Shown here in pieces: positions 1 to 10,099 of a stretch of DNA of 22,016 bases (position 1 is its first letter; each line of letters begins with the position of its first letter). The position numbers were made by a program, and so were the translations under genes. Source of the stretch: Saccoglossus kowalevskii (taxonomy: Eukaryota > Hemichordata > Enteropneusta > Harrimaniidae); contig NW_003108592.1 of NCBI RefSeq assembly GCF_000003605.2, positions 74,902 to 96,917 of the forward strand, read 5' to 3'. The notes below the pieces were generated by a model. The model searched no databases, had not been told where the DNA came from, and saw only the letters and a list, made by a program, of their open reading frames with translations.

Positions 1-45
1 CTCTATTGTATTCTATTCTATTCTATTCCATTCCATTCTATTCTA
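1..45. repeat. ATTCT pentanucleotide microsatellite
   Basis: The window opens inside a tract of TTCTA/TTCCA pentamers, about eight units with a few T-to-C changes. It is cut by the window edge, so its true length is unknown. No gene is associated with it. Confidence 0.85.
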
Positions 46-647
46 CGACATGTCTCTCACCAGGATGAGTCAAACCATCGGATGAAAGAACACTTGCGGT
101 TGTGCCATCCGCCGTCGCATATTTTGAGAGAGAGGAGGTTGCCTGAGAAATTAATGGTTAGATTCCCAGGCCGACTGCACACGGATCTATGTTCTATGTT
201 CTATCCCAATAACCACTCAACATACAGGATTGGGATTAGAGAATTGTATCCCATAGAGGAACATGTTGCAGGCATCAAAGATCAGAAGATTTTCGTAGAA
301 GGGATGTTTTTTCTCACACGCCAGCTTGCATAGGAGCTTGTATGTTTTTGTCTTTTGTCCCGAGTAATAAATAAATACGAACAAAATATACGATGCTTTT
401 AGTATACGTGACCACATGTCCGAGTACTCAGGCTGGGTTTACGACTACAGGGCCACGGTTTATAGCCAATATTATTTACATTATTTATTGGTTAGGATGG
501 AAATGTTTAAAGAAACACACAATCACTTCCGATATTTTTTATTAAAGGCGATGGGTAACACCAGTACATCATAACTCGAGGATTCATTCTTCACATGACA
601 TAGCACTACTCAGATGAGCATGCGCTTTAAATTACTTGTACACACTT
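46..647. other. Intergenic sequence, nothing recognised
   Basis: Open frames of 66-83 codons occur here on both strands. They overlap each other, resemble no family I recognise and have no convincing splice sites. I see no RNA gene in this stretch. Confidence 0.5.
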
Positions 648-651
648 TTAA

Positions 652-759
652 ATGGCGACGAGTCGGCGTGCAGTGCGCGTTCGAGTTTCGAATAAACAAA
701 GTAATTTACACGCACTATGTTCGTCGCATGGGACTCATATCGAACAACGGGTACCACGC
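652..759 (-). mobile_element. Degenerate TTAA-flanked MITE, copy 1
   Basis: A 108-bp segment is bounded by TTAA on both sides (648-651 and 760-763). Read on the minus strand it aligns with the 3660-3781 element. Shared blocks in order are TTGTTCGATATG, a GCGACG block, GCGTGTAAA, TTTGTTTATT and a CGAA..TCGAAC block. The ends are more eroded than in the copy at 15766-16048. TTAA target duplication is the hallmark of piggyBac-type elements. No coding capacity is present, so it would have been mobilised in trans. Confidence 0.6.
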
Positions 760-763
760 TTAA

Positions 764-1453
764 ATTCCAAGTTCGTATTCGCGTAATTCACTATTTCTAA
801 TAGAAATTGGAGATATGGAAATGTTACACATTTTTCCAAATAGTATGAACTCGCGGTGTGCATGTGGGAGAGGGAGCTAGAGTAAAACTTTTGTACTAAG
901 CCGTCAAATATTTACTACCAATTCTCGGAGGGAAGATAGATTAGATTACCTCTGGCAATGATTTTTACCGTCACTTTGTTTTGAGTTAGATTTGTTTTGT
1001 CAGTGTGCCTATGTTATTTAAATATATCTTTTTGAAATTATCCATGTACATTTTATAAAAAATGTGCAGATTTTTCCTTCATTCAAAAAATTTTAAATCT
1101 ATTTTATTGGGACTAGGCTACAGGGATTTAGAGAACAGATTGTCGTTCGCGAAAAACAAACAATATATATTAAAATGCCACTGACTACTCAAAAAGTAAA
1201 CGACTTGGAAGAAAACGTCAATCTAATTAACTACATTGTAAATAGAATATACTTCTTTATTTCATATATTTTAATATTTTCACTATATTCATTCTTTTCG
1301 TTTCATTACATCTTAGTTTGAATTATCATTTTTTTATCTATCGCCATGGGCGTTCACAATTACAAAAAAAAAACTATATGTTTATAGAGAAATAACTGAA
1401 TACATAAAATTTGAAAATTAGTTATTGCCAGGGATTTATGAATAGAATTTAGC
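764..1453. other. AT-rich intergenic sequence, nothing recognised
   Basis: This stretch has frequent stops in all frames and short homopolymer runs. I see no gene, RNA or transposon end. Confidence 0.5.
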
Positions 1454-1463
1454 AAATAAATAA

Positions 1464-1562
<99 letters not shown>

Positions 1563-1573
1563 ATTAATTAATT
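1454..1573. repeat. (AAAT)n microsatellite
   Basis: About 110 bp of almost perfect AAAT repeats, with one slip near the left end (AAATAATAAAT) and a degenerate right edge running into TTAATTAATTA. A tract of this length is likely to vary in length between individuals. Confidence 0.97.
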
Positions 1574-3655
1574 ATCCCAACCGCAGATATAAAATACACA
1601 TAATGGACATCCTTCATGTGCGTGATTATGTCAATATATTTGAGTAATAACAACGCCCTAATGACCAGGATATTCAAATAATATAAAAAATAAATTTTAA
1701 AATAAGACGACTACAACAATGCGCTTTTACTGAGTGCTGACATACACCCGATTATTCTTGCCAACAAAATTTATACTTTTCTGACATGCTCTGGTGGACA
1801 AGTGATTACGGTGTCGCCCACATATACGATACAGATCTTGCAAAGTACCCGCCGGAAAAAGAGTTTTTTTTTTGTTTTTTTTTTACCAGGAAAGGACGTA
1901 GAAACGATATACAGGTGTTGAAAGCATTAGAGGGTCTCATAGGCTAGGCATATTTATTTAACTTATCAGTAGCGTTAAACCAACCGTACCGATACAAGAC
2001 AGAACACTCTGTTTGAAGTATCATAACTTTGTTCACGAATCGTTAGTTTCAAGCTGTTTCTTTGTACATTTCCGCGACATCCCCAACTAATCATTAACAC
2101 GTGGGGTATATGGAGTTTCCACAGATGACCGGGTACTTCGTACTTTAACGAGTCAGAGGAAATACTAAAAACAAAAAGAAAGCCATACTCTGGGTGGGGG
2201 AAATGGTACAACAAAATGTACTTTTTTCAGGTCACATAAGTTTTGAGGTACATTTTTTATTCCCCGATGATGTTGGTGTAATTATCGTCTATCAAATACT
2301 TATCGTTTTGTAAGTTTGCAGATCTGCGCATATACATATATTTTTATGGTCAACCTGTCAGTTATCAGCACATTTCAGAAACACGGTTTGAAAACTCTTA
2401 ATTCTGTTTCTAATACTAAACTCATACTTTAAATATTGTTAATATTGTTCGCTGATAACATCAATTGGCGACGCCGAGTAACTGTCCAGGACACCTTGAT
2501 CCCTGACCTTTCAAACAATTACAGTGTTTTTACAGAAATCATTCTAGTTTATCGCTCAATTAATTTAATTCGAACACTCTCCGATGGAACCTCATATTGG
2601 GTTACATGGAGCAAATGACGTAATACTAATTAGAATAAATCGAATTGATGACGTTTCTTCATGTTTTCTCGCAGGATCTATGCGATGACGAATGACTGAT
2701 GCATTTCATTCGACGGGGGAACAATGGTTTGCATTCACTGGGTTCACTGAGAAATGTCTCAATCATTCCATACAATTAAAGTAAAACAACCAGTTGGTGA
2801 ACTCAAAAATCCGTTTTATCGATAGAGGTCACCCAATGTAAGACACTAGTCTGCAAAGCTGAATACAAGCTGGTTGTTTAATAGTGTGTTGTAAGCCGCA
2901 TGCTTATAGACGAGGACGTGAAATCTATACACTAGTCATGAACAAGTAATTGCTTTATCAGATGCGCAAACCTTACATGCAGCGTTATCGACATCCATCT
3001 TATTAAATATCTAGCCTTTTAATAAATAATTTGTCACAATGTATTAGGAAAAAAAAGCGAATGTGTTCCACGACTACTGTGTCGGAATATTGATGTCCAG
3101 CTAGTCACGTGACACGTACCGTATTGTTACAAGGCTGGGATGTTTAGATATTTCATTCAATACAGTTAAACTTTCCATAGAAGACAATTCAAGTATTTAG
3201 AAAGTCAATGCGTTCTGTGCCAAAAATAAATATAAGACATTTTGATTTTTTTCTTGATTCTTAAGTGCTAACACGACAGTTTTTAATTGTAAACATTAAC
3301 ACTCTTTAACTGGCCCAAAATGAAGTCGAATTTTACACTGCGTGAAAATAAAACGACACAAATACGCATGCGTTGTGAATTACTTGTACGTACTATTAAT
3401 TACTGCGATACGTAGTTTGTGCATCACTAAATTACGTCATTAAATTACCATGATTGAATGTACAATATCTACCAAAATACAAATATAAAAATCTTAAAAA
3501 ATTCTATTTGTGTATACATTTGTTGAAGTGAAAATTTACACGTTTGCATTGCCATGTAGAAGAACTCAAGTAAGGTAAAATTTTAAAATACATTTACTTG
3601 TCTCTAGCGAAAATTTGGACAGATTTTTTTTCGATAATAGCGAGATATTATACTG
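1574..3655. other. Intergenic sequence, nothing recognised
   Basis: Only isolated frames of 60-79 codons occur (for example 1975-2214 minus and 2436-2618 plus), none with a recognisable domain. A T-rich run lies at about 1866-1884. No tRNA-like or repeat structure stands out. Confidence 0.5.
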
Positions 3656-3659
3656 TTAA

Positions 3660-3781
3660 AGGCAGTCGTCGTGTCGCGTTCTGTTCGATATGGGACTCAT
3701 AGCGACGTATACAACGCGTGTAAAAATACATTGTTTATTTACACGAAATTCGAACACGCGCTGCGCTACGACCACCGCGCT
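3660..3781 (+). mobile_element. TTAA-flanked MITE, copy 2
   Basis: A 122-bp element sits between TTAA sites at 3656-3659 and 3782-3785. The left end reads AGGCAGTCGTCGTG. The right end, read inward on the opposite strand, is AGCGCGGTGGTCGTAGCGC, which matches most of the terminal repeat of the 15766-16048 element (AGGGCGGTAGTCGTCGCGC). The interior is homologous to 652-759 in opposite orientation. An open frame starting inside it at 3671 runs out through its right end and is taken to be accidental. Confidence 0.7.
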
Positions 3782-3785
3782 TTAA

Positions 3786-6543
3786 GTATTGCCAGCATGT
3801 ACGGTTTAATTACCGTCCTGATCGGAAAACACAATGTCTCACCCATATATCAGTTAAACGTTACATTAGATTACAGCGAACCACGGCACCGCGATCGAGT
3901 CTGTTTGGCCTGCATAGATGGATTGACAGGGTCGGAAGACGTGACTCGTATTTCTACTCAGTTTATCGTCAAATTAGGGGAATGAAAATAAACATCTTAC
4001 AAAAACAAATGATTGTGACACGAGTGTTTATTTTACATCCTTACCTACCACATGTTAGTGAGATGCGTGAATCTGCTGTATTTAGTGTCTACTGCGCATC
4101 TAACTTCGCGTATATGGCAGGCATACCATATTTTTGCAATATTTTGAAATATAACAAGTTCACGGTGAATTTTTAAAACTTTAAAAATATGCCAACGTAA
4201 ACTGGGAGTAGGAACGTTGAAACGGGCAAGGTAGAATTCCTCGCCATCTCATCATCGCTACCCTAATCGTCTGCAATCAAACAGAATCTCAGCCTGGGTG
4301 AAACCTTATGATTGAATCAATTTAAACAAATTTTGTGTATTTCATCATGAACATTCCATTATGCTTGTCAAATGACGTGTATTTGACCAAAAATCCAACA
4401 ACAACTTCATCGCTTTTTTTTGCAATATAAATTTGTGCAATTTTCTGGTTAAAGATCCATCCGTGGCAAACATAAAGCTAGTAGCAATCCGTGCATTCTG
4501 GGAAGTTCTATTTCCGGTGGAAGTCCGTGGTATGATTGTTTTGGTTGGTTGGTTGGCTAAAGGTCTATTGTTTCATGCAAAATTAATCATTTCTACATAT
4601 TTTGCAAATTTTCAGAGTCAGTCAAAATTGCGAAATTTTGTAGAGAGACACGGCCTCAACGACTTTCGCCAGCAGCAAAAATAAATAATATAGGAGTGCT
4701 ATATAATTGATGTAAAAGATGTAGTGAAGGTTGTTCACCTAGTTCGTCTACAAAATTACTGCAATATTCTAGTAGAGGGTGAGATTGTGTAGAGGCGAGA
4801 TTGATGTTAAGACGATGTTCTCCGTGAGATTGCTGTCATGTTCAATCCACGGAAACGATGTTGAGACGGCTTCCGTGTTTACCCAAGTTTATCTGTCCCG
4901 TCCCGTGTTCTTGGGGAGCCAACCTCACGCTGCCTACCAACACAACTTACGTGGTTCCATGTTTATGAAAAACAGCAATCCCGTTGATTTGATCGCTAGC
5001 TCAGTCTGTAAACAGACTTCCTCCAGGCTCCTTCCAATTCCACCAAACAGGCGTAGTATTCGATTGCACATTGCGGTCACAGTGAATATGATGTTAGATT
5101 TATAAAGCATAATTTGAAGTGCAATAGTCGTTACGACTGAAAATGAATCGACGTAAGTCGTGTATTTTACCCGAGCATATGTGCCTCGTAATGATCGTGG
5201 TCAAATGGCGAGTAAAGGGTATATATGTGTGCTGTCCGGGAAAGTTTGAACACCCGGAATAACCGACTTCAACATGAAAGCGGTTGTCAAGACGCTGTGG
5301 CGATTTGAGTTCTTGTACATGCATCCAGGGGTATGGCAAATAGTTTTAGAAAACTGTCCCCCACCTATCATAAATTCTGATGGATTCCAAAGCATATCAA
5401 CTCAGCACGTCACGTGTTTTTGATCGGTATCGCTATCTCCGAATAATGGCCATACTGCTAGCTATTTTGCTAAGATCTAAAGAGACCGGTATATGGGGAA
5501 TTAATCCCACTTTGAAATCAGACATTTGATCGTAAAGCAAACGGCGTGAAGTCAGTTTTAATTCGAACAAACGAGTTTGAATCTTCTTTGCACCAAGGCA
5601 ATTTGCCGAAGAAAAGCACGGATTACCTAAATCGAATCGAACACAGACGAAGCTGTGACTATAGTGCGATTCGTCTATAAGATGATATCCCGTAGACAAT
5701 TTTTAAAAATGTTTATCAATTAATTGTTAATTTTGTAGTGTATGTATCTGCCGTATGCCGCCAACAACGATCGAATACCATGGACCACCGGTGCTGAACG
5801 TCGCTCGCAATCACAACCATCGGTTCAAGTTGCTTGGCTACGCACTGCCACGCCGTGGTAGACGACGGCCCGGGGCTGCACATTATACCGTTCCATGTAT
5901 CAACACACAATTAGTGATATTTATAAAAAAAAATGCATTTATAAAAAAAAAAACTGCGGATATTGAAAAGTGAATATCCAGCGCATGATCATACTTTGCT
6001 AATCTCTGATCCCAAAAATACAACTTGAAAATTGCTGTGAAGTCATTAAAAGAGGAAGGAAATTCTAGTAATATTAACGCGCGTGATGTTTCAGTGATAC
6101 GACTGTGTCATATGCGGAGTATATTAGTGCGTTTACGAGTATCGCACCATGTTGATTAAGACCTATTTGCACCTGCCTCGGGACATTTTATTAACATTGA
6201 GAGAATTAGAACCATAGTGGAAAGTCCTTGAGGTAACAGACAAAACTGAAACAAGGGATGAACACGGGCGGAGTGGGGTTAACGGGTCAGTACAGACACA
6301 GGCGTTAAGGAATTTCACGCATTAGTAGTTACATTTTGTGTAACAAAATTTACAATCTTTGACCATATTCGGTATAGTACGGCAACCGAGCTAACTCGCA
6401 ACATGGAATTTTATAAAATCATTTTTACAATTCATTTACATTTTTATAATTCTATTTTATTTTATAGTCCTTTTTAATAACATTTTCGCTTCTGAAATTT
6501 TTTTCGTTTCTAAGATCTGTTCTTAAATTTCGAATTTTGTTTC
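3786..6543. other. Intergenic sequence with unassigned short ORFs
   Basis: Several frames of 64-108 codons occur here (3671-3985, 4433-4684 and 4779-5105 plus; 5433-5699 and 5716-5910 minus). None shows a domain, signal peptide, conserved motif or paired splice sites, and several overlap on opposite strands. The block at about 4780-5100 and the one at about 5755-5900 are less AT-rich than their surroundings, so they could be decayed exons or transposon fragments. I cannot assign either. Confidence 0.4.
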
Positions 6544-6619
6544 AAAATCCATTTTCGTTTTTAAAATCCGTTTTTATTTTTAAAATCCGTTTTCGTTTTT
6601 AAAATCTATTTTCATTTGT
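6544..6619. repeat. 19-bp tandem repeat, four copies
   Basis: Four consecutive 19-bp units begin at 6544, 6563, 6582 and 6601, with the form AAAATCCGTTTTCGTTTTT. The fourth is more diverged. Related but eroded T-rich sequence precedes it from about 6480, suggesting an older, longer array. Confidence 0.9.
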
Positions 6620-6870
6620 TGTTGACCTTTGAACTTTAGGTATAAATGTATTTTTCACTTTGAAGCAAATTTTCCATCAGAATTTACTGAAAAATGACTG
6701 TTGTTTCCCGCCTATCGCATTAACTTTAACATAATTTTTTTTTAATATCATTTCATCGTTTAATTTCAAAATCCATGTCTAATATTTCCAATATGTTTCA
6801 CGTATACTGTCGCTGCTTTCACAGAATTAACTGAATAAGTTTCGGCCACCATTTTCATCCTCGGACTTTT

Positions 6871-6932
6871 CGGCCACGCGTTTTTCAGAAGGCGGAATTT
6901 TCGTCCACGCGTTTTTCAGAAGGCGGAATTTT
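6871..6932. repeat. 31-bp direct tandem duplication
   Basis: Two 31-bp units (6871-6901 and 6902-6932) differ at one base (CGGCCACGCG versus CGTCCACGCG). Both continue through TTTTTCAGAAGGCGGAA. A third partial start (CGGCCAC) follows at 6933, and a TTCGGCCACC stretch lies upstream at 6841. The GC-rich ends contrast with the surroundings. Confidence 0.92.
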
Positions 6933-8732
6933 CGGCCACTTGTAATAAGAAATATATATGTATTACTTGTAACACTTGAGTTGTCGGTAAGCCAAAAATA
7001 AATATGAAGACTTCCACCATCTGCATGGCCGAGATAATATATGGTGGACGAAACTTTCATTCACCGTATGAAACATATTCCACACACAACATGTTCATAT
7101 CGTATATTTACTCACTTTCTCGACTTTTGCGTGGTATTTTCGTGGTATTAAAACGTCGAAGATAGCAAACTAATCAACTTAAAGAGATATAGGTACATTG
7201 TTAGTACTATCTGAAACTAAAAGCGTGATGTGTTTAAAATATCTCACTTAGTTCAAATAAACTTATTTCTACCAATACAGAGCAGGTCAAGTTTTTTTTC
7301 TAGCTACCGTAAGATGACACTTACTCAATCCAAATATCACAACAAACTGACATTTTAAGAAGGTCATTGTTTTGAAACGTTTTTGCTTCAAGTCTGGTCG
7401 TCTAAACAAACATTTTGAGTGGATCTGTATTGTATATTGGGATATATAGTTTAATTATATTTCAAATATGCCATGGGGTATATAGAAACAATGTTTGCCG
7501 GGTGTGTGGCACGAGTTCTGAAACATTTGATACTCAGTGTGACCAATCAAAGATCAGACGAGCAGTGAGGTAAAACTATACTCACACGTGTAGGCAAGCA
7601 ATGTATACTAAACACTAACACAGAACAATTATTTTGGTTGGGTACTAAGTTCATTAGTACGACGCTTACAATAAATCCAGGGTAGATGTCGACGGTTCGA
7701 TTGTACCGTTACAATCTAGCCTTCCGTCTTCCGACTGTAAACGTTATTATCAAACAAACGAAACCATTCTATTTTGGGGTTATTTTGTTTAAATCTAAAA
7801 ATTTCGGAATTTATCATATATTGTAATAACGTTTAAATGATAACGCAGCGCAACGCAACGCAATGCAACATGGAATTAAAACATATTTTTTTTTCAACGT
7901 GTTCGTCTTCTTTATTTCTATGTTTTAACATACGTTTTGACTGGATTCAGAGATAAAGAAAAGCAATAAACAAAAACTCTGAGAACAATTAAGTTCTAAC
8001 AATTTAAACAACATATCAGCCCGAGTGAAAGATGAATGTGTCCGAGTCTTGAAAAAAAAGCTCTAGAAAAAGTATAACAGATTAATTGTGTGTCCTTGCG
8101 TAAAACCAACAAATTGTACAGGTAATAGGAGAATGTACTTCAGGCAGTTGCAGAATACAAACAAACTTATCTCAGAACAAGTACTGCCAGAGTTGTTGAG
8201 ATAGGACAAACGATTACAAAGTATGAGTTTCAAATAGTTCGTTTAGAGTACCCGAATAAAGTAATAAACGGAAAATAAATTGATATTTTTGTTTCGCATT
8301 TTAAAAATCGCATACATATTATCATTAAGTTTGTTATAGTGTCTAAAAAGTGCACCAAACCAAACTCTTGAATTTATGACAATATACCACGCATGAGTTA
8401 TAACGGTTATGTTCAGCTTTCCAAGCTCAATGACGTAGTGCGTGCTTATAGGGTGGATATTTTCTTTGTTTCACAGATTTGTCTAACTGGACTGCGTTAA
8501 ATCATTAATTGCGTGCAGCATAAAACTTGTTTCAATTCAGCTACTCTCCAACGACAACACAATCTGTGGTGATATGACGGACTGCGCTCAGCTTAGGGTA
8601 CAGCCAAACAGCAAGGGCATATGTCAACGGGGTCGGGGGTACATGACTCAGCACATTAAAAAAAACACATAACAATCACAGGAGATGCCCCCTAATATAT
8701 TGCCTAGATCAAATAATTAAATGCCACCTTAC
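6933..8732 (-). other. Probable intron 1 / downstream region of the MRF gene
   Basis: This lies directly behind the splice donor of the MRF exon on the minus strand, so it should be transcribed as intron. MRF genes normally have two more exons carrying a short serine-rich segment and a C-terminal helix III motif. I looked for coding sequence of that kind on the minus strand and could not recognise it. Those exons may lie further left, be too diverged, or lie beyond the window. Confidence 0.5.
7844..7870. repeat. GCAAC pentanucleotide repeat
   Basis: About five units of GCAAC/GCAAT, with a related CGCAGC start, form a short imperfect microsatellite in the presumed MRF intron. Confidence 0.75.
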
Positions 8733-9284
8733 CTTGGGGCTCGCCGATTCTCTACCAGAGTCGTAGTCTAGTTTATCAATTGACATCGAGGATCTTTCCA
8801 CATGTAACAATTTTTCGAGTCTAACAATGTATTCAATAGCGTTCCGTAGAATCTCTACTTTTGGGAGTCTCTGGTTGGGATTGGCACTTGTATGTCTCTT
8901 CAAAAGTTCAAATGCTTCGTTAACTTTCTTTAAGCGTCTTCGTTCTCTCATTGTGGCTGCCTTTCTCTTGTCGATAGCGACTGTTTTCTTCTTGCATGCT
9001 TTGCAAGCCCATAGTAAACACTTTCTCTGTGACTGTCCCGTATAGCCTGGCGCGAAGACATGCTCTAGATGCTCATCTTCATCAGCGTCACCGTTCTCCC
9101 CATCTTCCAAATCGTAGCATTCATTTCCTTTGTTGATATGCATGGAGTCGGCTAACATTGTCCGGTAGAATGCTCCTTGTTGACGTCTATATGTTTCATG
9201 ATGCCGATGCTCGTCATCGTAAGTACCCTCGTGGCAACTACCCGTCAGTGGTGTATAGCGACAACTACTTCGCAGCCCGTTCAT
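8733..9284 (-). CDS. MRF: Myogenic regulatory factor (MyoD/Myf5 family), exon 1
   Basis: This encodes a nuclear bHLH transcription factor that dimerises with E proteins on CANNTG E-boxes to switch on muscle genes. The exon encodes 184 residues. Residues 55-73 are acidic, a possible activation segment. The EDEH..H.FAP stretch precedes the tryptophan motif CLLWACKAC (89-97), the family's Pbx/Meis-contact site. The basic region is 98-117, with the E-box-contacting Glu114. The myogenic code residues are present: Ala110, Thr111 and Lys120 (mouse MyoD A114, T115, K124). Helix 1 is about 118-130, the loop about 131-140, and helix 2 about 141-160. The ATG is supported by an in-frame TGA three codons upstream and a purine at -3. 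The exon ends AAG|GTAAGG, phase 0; reading on gives only seven codons before a stop. The serine-rich tail after helix 2 fits MRF exon 1 layout. The helix 2 end ([12 protein letters not shown]) is less vertebrate-like. Later exons were not found. Confidence 0.97.
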
Positions 9285-9420
9285 TGCTGTTCAGTCTAAA
9301 ACACGATGGTGGTGTTATCAACTAAATACACATCTCATCTCGACTGGATGCCGTGGATAAATGATTCCTTAATAATAGAATGCTCGGTATTGAAACGGAC
9401 ACCACACAGTAACCCCAAGA

Positions 9421-9447
9421 ATTTATAATGCCAAGTACGCATGCGCA
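9421..9447 (-). promoter_or_regulatory. Putative MRF core promoter: TATA box and NRF1-like motif
   Basis: On the minus strand TATAAAT lies at 9427-9421, about 140 bp upstream of the ATG, which would place initiation near 9395 and give a short unspliced 5' UTR. Immediately upstream (9437-9447) is TGCGCATGCGT, one base from the NRF1 palindrome TGCGCATGCGCA. The spacing is sensible, but no transcript evidence is available here. Confidence 0.45.
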
Positions 9448-9515
9448 GCATCAGATATAGTCAAACTTTGCTTGTTGCGGAAAACAATACTTCCATAAAC
9501 ATTTTGTGAGGACAA

Positions 9516-9832
9516 ATAAAAATAGATTTTGTGACAACTTTGTGAATCAACTTAAATCGCATATAATTGTCACGTGACAGCTTGGTTACTTCATATATTG
9601 ATATTTATGTTCAATATGTAAATTTCAATAGGTTTCGCGTCTTTGCCTGATTAAGGTCACCATGGCAACATCGCTGTTAATGATTGAGTTGGTTATGTTA
9701 TTATCTTTCTTCTGACAATATGCCATTTAAAACAAACAAACAAACAATATTTTGACATTTACATATGGCAACAAAAATTCTGGTTGGCGGTTACAATTTG
9801 ATCAGCTGATAGCGACGGGTCTTCATCAGTTG
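9516..9832 (-). promoter_or_regulatory. E-box / MEF2-like cluster upstream of MRF
   Basis: Within about 550 bp upstream of the ATG are four E-boxes: CACGTG (9571-9576), CATATG (9762-9767), CAGCTG (9803-9808, the class preferred by myogenic bHLH factors) and CAGTTG (9827-9832). An ATAAAAATAG at 9516-9525 matches nine of ten positions of the MEF2 consensus. MRF genes are commonly autoregulated with MEF2, so the grouping is suggestive. CANNTG is frequent by chance. Confidence 0.3.
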
Positions 9833-9912
9833 ACGTTACGGGTATGCATTGATTTCTGTTGGTTTAATTAATAGTCATTTTCGGATAAAATACATCTTAT
9901 CAATCAGGATGG

Positions 9913-10010
9913 CTAGCCCGCATTTTCTAGGAAACCTAACGAACGACTGAGGGGTGAATCAAACCAGCGACCTGGCAGTTCGAGTAGAATATTAATACTC
10001 TCAACAGGAA
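9913..10010 (-). mobile_element. Possible decayed tRNA-derived SINE fragment
   Basis: The minus strand contains AGGTCGCTGGTTTGATTC (about 9975-9958), resembling the T-arm/B-box of a tRNA (GGTTCGANTCC). It is preceded by sequence with faint anticodon-arm spacing. No clear A box, 3' tail or target duplication was found. It could be chance. Confidence 0.25.
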
Positions 10011-10099
10011 AGCAGCAGACTTGGGAGTGATGAAGAGAATAAAGTTGATTCAGATCTTTGAGCGAAACACAATCTGGAGTCAAAAAGAGAACCTGCATC

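Noticed and set aside
542-631. Another TTAA-bounded segment starting TTAAAGGCG
   Set aside because: Beyond the first few bases its ends do not match each other or the MITE TIR convincingly.
3671-3985. 104-codon plus-strand ORF
   Set aside because: It begins inside a MITE and runs out through its TTAA end. It has no recognisable domain, so it is probably a chance frame.
4779-5105. 108-codon plus-strand ORF
   Set aside because: It is the longest frame in the left half, but it has no signal peptide, domain or convincing splice sites, and I recognise no homology.
6827-7060. 77-codon minus-strand ORF
   Set aside because: Its C-terminal half is a translation of the 31-bp tandem duplication.
7700-7730. 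GACGGTTCGATTGTACC as a tRNA T-arm
   Set aside because: No cloverleaf, A box or acceptor stem could be formed around it.
8827-9045. 72-codon plus-strand ORF
   Set aside because: It is the antisense shadow of the MRF bHLH coding sequence.
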